This document shows positions 61,841 to 64,000 of a DNA stretch of 64,000 bases, one piece after another; the stretch's first letter is position 1; each line of letters starts with the position of its first letter. Origin of the DNA: Kocuria sp. p3-SID1428. GTDB taxonomy: Bacteria > Actinomycetota > Actinomycetes > Actinomycetales > Micrococcaceae. Under the pieces are notes generated by a model that made no database searches, was not told the DNA's origin, and was given only the letters and a program-made list of their open reading frames with translations. The translations under genes were made by a program, and so were the position numbers. The DNA lies in assembly GCF_025149945.1 (NCBI RefSeq), contig NZ_JALXVH010000001.1, positions 1-64,000 of the forward strand. Reading direction: 5' to 3'.

Positions 61841-63637
61841 ATGCACCGCACCACACCCTCCCACGCGTCGCTCGACGCCCAGACGCCTCCCGCGCGCAGC
61901 CGCCGCCGCACTCGCGCCGTCGCAGCGCTGGCCTTCACCTCGGCCATGGCCCTGAGCTCCACCGGCGGGCTGCTGCCCGCCTATGCCGCGCCCTCCTCGG
62001 AGCAGTCGCCGCAGCGCCAGATCGTCCTGGCGGCCGAGGGAGCCGACGTCGGCCAGGCCGCCGCAGCCATCGAGGCCGCCGGCGGCGAGATCGCCGAGCG
62101 CAACGACGCGATCGGCCTGTTCACCGTCAACGGACCCGCGGACCTGGACCAGCGCCTGGAGTCCTCGGCCGCCATCGCCGGCGCCATGGACGACCAGGTC
62201 ATCGGCTACACCCCTGATGCTCGCGTCGACAAGCGCCGCAAGGACACCGACGACGTGGAGCGCGCCCGCGCTGATCGCCCTGCGGTCACCGAGGCCCCGG
62301 ACAACGTGCGGATCCCCCCGGGGCAGGCCAAGAAGCAGAAGGCTCCGGCCACCGCCGATGACCCGCTGCGCGACCGGCAGTGGAGCCTGGACATGATCGA
62401 CGCGGACCAGGCGCATCGCACCGAGACGGGTGCAGGTGTCCGCGTGGGCGTCATGGACACCGGCGTGGACGGCACCCACCCGGATATCGCCCCCAACCTC
62501 AACTACGAGCTCTCGCGCAACTTCACCACCGACATCCCCGAGATCGACGGCGCATGTGAGGACGAGGTCGACGGCTCCTGCCAGGACGGCCCCACGGTCG
62601 ACGAGGGCGGTCACGGCACGCATGTGGCCAGCACCATCGCCTCGCCCGTCAACGGCCTGGGCATCGAGGGCGTGGCGCCGGAGGCCGAGATCGTGAACCT
62701 GCGCGTGGGCCAGGACAGCGGCTACTTCTTCCTGGAGTCCACCCTCGAGGCGCTGACCTACGCCCCGTCGGTCGGCATCGACGTGGTGAACATGAGCTAC
62801 TACATCGACCCCTGGGCCTTCAACTGCACCGACAACCCGGCTGACAGCCCGGAAGAGCAGCAGGCCCAGCAGCTGACGATCGAGGCCACCAACCGCGCCC
62901 TTAACTATGCCCAGGACCACGGCGTGACTCTCCTCGCCGCCATGGGCAACTCCCACATGGATCTCGGCGATCCCCAGGTCGACACCTCGAGCCCGAACCT
63001 GCCCGAGGGCGCGGCCCGAGAGCGCATGATCGACAACTCCTGCCTGGACATGCCCACCGAGGGCGACGGGGTCCTGAGCATCTCCGCCGTGGGTCCCTCC
63101 GGGATCAAGTCCGACTACTCCAACTACGGCACCGAGCAGACCACCGTGGCCGCTCCCGGCGGCTACTTCCGCGACTACGACGGCACCGATCAGGGCCGTC
63201 AGCCGGGCAATCTGATCCTGGCGGCGGTCCCGGCCCAGGTGGTGCGCGAGATGGGCATCCTGGACGAGAACGGCGAGTCCACGGATCCGTTCGTGGTCAG
63301 CGAGTGCGATGCCGCCGGTCAGTGCGCGTACTACGAGCACATGCAGGGCACCTCCATGGCCGCCCCGCACGCCACCGGCGTGGCCGCGCTGATCATCGGC
63401 AGCCACGGACAGCCCGACCGACAGCTCGGCGGCATGAAGATGCAGCCGAACCGGGTGGAGAAGCTGCTCGTGAGCTCCGCGCACGAGAAGGCCTGCGACG
63501 CGCCAGAGGTCACCTACCCCGGCCGCGACGACTCCTACACGGCCGCCTGCGCAGGCACCGCGGAGTTCAACGGCTTCTACGGCGCAGGGATCGTCAACGC
63601 GGCCAGCGCTGTGAGCCGCACCCCGCACAAGCACTGA
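61841..63637 (+). CDS. Secreted subtilisin-like serine protease (S8)
   Basis: A 598-residue exported protease. The signal peptide (to about residue 50, ending AYAAP) is followed by an inhibitor-like propeptide region. The catalytic triad is Asp206 (GVMDTGVDG), His258 (HGTHVAS) and Ser505 (GTSMAAPHA). Asn-containing AAMGNSHM supplies the oxyanion region. Several cysteines (CEDEVDGSC, CDAAGQC and others) suggest extracellular disulfides. There is no cell-wall sorting signal. The ATG at 61841 follows AGGGGGA. The mature protein is acidic. Substrate unknown. Confidence 0.95.
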   Translation: MHRTTPSHASLDAQTPPARSRRRTRAVAALAFTSAMALSSTGGLLPAYAAPSSEQSPQRQIVLAAEGADVGQAAAAIEAAGGEIAERNDAIGLFTVNGPADLDQRLESSAAIAGAMDDQVIGYTPDARVDKRRKDTDDVERARADRPAVTEAPDNVRIPPGQAKKQKAPATADDPLRDRQWSLDMIDADQAHRTETGAGVRVGVMDTGVDGTHPDIAPNLNYELSRNFTTDIPEIDGACEDEVDGSCQDGPTVDEGGHGTHVASTIASPVNGLGIEGVAPEAEIVNLRVGQDSGYFFLESTLEALTYAPSVGIDVVNMSYYIDPWAFNCTDNPADSPEEQQAQQLTIEATNRALNYAQDHGVTLLAAMGNSHMDLGDPQVDTSSPNLPEGAARERMIDNSCLDMPTEGDGVLSISAVGPSGIKSDYSNYGTEQTTVAAPGGYFRDYDGTDQGRQPGNLILAAVPAQVVREMGILDENGESTDPFVVSECDAAGQCAYYEHMQGTSMAAPHATGVAALIIGSHGQPDRQLGGMKMQPNRVEKLLVSSAHEKACDAPEVTYPGRDDSYTAACAGTAEFNGFYGAGIVNAASAVSRTPHKH

Positions 63638-63691
63638 GGACCGCCGCACCGGTGGGCCGTGACTCGCGGCGGCTCACCGGGCAGGCATGAC

Positions 63692-63729
63692 GAAGGGCCC
63701 GCATCGTCCTGAGACGATGCGGGCCCTTC
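63692..63729. terminator. Bidirectional terminator
   Basis: Seventeen-base perfect arms (GAAGGGCCCGCATCGTC and complement) around a CTGA loop, between the protease gene and rpsD, which converge. Confidence 0.85.
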
Positions 63730-63775
63730 CGCCGTCCGGCCAGCCGCCGAGGCGGTCAGCCGAGGTTCAGCCTGA

Positions 63776-64000
63776 TCAGGCCATGCGGGCGTAGTACTCG
63801 ACCACGAGCTGCTCTTCGCAGGTCACGGGGATCTCCGAGCGCTCCGGCAGGCGGGTGTAGGTCGCCTGCAGCTTGTCGATCGAGACATCCAGGTAGGCCG
63901 GGGTGTCCGGGAGGACATCCTGGTGCGCGCCGGTGGCGGCGACCTGGAACGGGGCCATCTTCTCCGAGCGCGAGTGCACGTGGATCATCTGGCCGGGCTT
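63776..64000 (-). CDS. rpsD: 30S ribosomal protein S4, C-terminal part
   Basis: The last 74 codons and stop of S4; the rest lies beyond the window. KPGQMIHVHSRSEK ends the S4 RNA-binding fold, and DVSIDKLQATYTRLPERSEI with LVVEYYARMA is the usual C-terminus. Located upstream of alaS as in other Actinobacteria, with the protease gene inserted between. Confidence 0.93.
   Translation of the reverse strand, partial: KPGQMIHVHSRSEKMAPFQVAATGAHQDVLPDTPAYLDVSIDKLQATYTRLPERSEIPVTCEEQLVVEYYARMA

Overview
The window is a 64 kb piece of a very GC-rich actinobacterial chromosome, almost entirely core genes and densely packed. Three things point to the order Micrococcales, most likely family Micrococcaceae. 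One is the gene order: alaS-ruvX-mltG-aroE-aroC-aroK-aroB, efp-nusB, pyrR-pyrB-pyrC-(Rv1382-like)-carA-carB-pyrF, mihF-gmk-rpoZ, coaBC-metK-priA. The others are the actinobacterial integration host factor and the helicase-dead PriA. The secreted proteins are strikingly acidic, which would suit a moderately salt-tolerant member, but I do not claim a genus. There are no tRNAs, rRNAs, insertion sequences, phage genes or CRISPR arrays.

Layout: 0-1.2 kb pyrD, with a 15-base G run at the window edge; 1.2-2.3 kb a hydrolase. 2.3-13.5 kb is a long minus-strand series (hrcA, dnaJ, rsmE, phoH, ybeY, era, an LCP-family wall ligase, leuA, recO, uppS). It starts from a CIRCE-controlled promoter, and leuA has its own promoter and a leucine-rich leader peptide. 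13.7-15.3 kb holds two plus-strand genes (DUF3097, DUF4870). 15.3-19.4 kb is hemW, a PP2C-like phosphatase and lepA on the minus strand. 19.6-20.6 kb is a PemK/MazF-like gene and rpsT. 20.8-32.1 kb is the minus-strand leuS-degV-comEA-comEC-holA series, split between comEA and comEC by a plus-strand secreted metallophosphoesterase and a short partial copy of its N-terminus.

32.4-34.5 kb is an overlapping hydrolase/glycosyltransferase pair. 34.6-41.2 kb is priA, metK, coaBC, rpoZ, gmk and mihF. 41.4-50.4 kb is a complete PyrR-controlled pyrimidine operon. 50.6-51.8 kb is nusB-efp. 51.9-61.5 kb is a nine-gene minus-strand run from a DUF948 gene to aroB (alaS, ruvX, mltG and four shikimate genes). 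61.8-63.6 kb is a secreted subtilisin-like protease, and the 3' end of rpsD closes the window.

Functional coherence: UMP synthesis is nearly complete (pyrR to pyrF plus pyrD; pyrE absent here), as is the middle of the shikimate pathway. The most informative non-coding signals are the leuA leader peptide with nested RNA pairing, a PyrR-binding hairpin that sequesters the pyrR ribosome-binding site, a CIRCE operator on the hrcA promoter, and a repeated extended -10 promoter pattern (TGnTAnnnT). The protein-level oddities are acidic tails on RpoZ and NusB, a PriA without Walker motifs, a TOPRIM-like pattern in DUF3097, and the truncated metallophosphoesterase paralogue.
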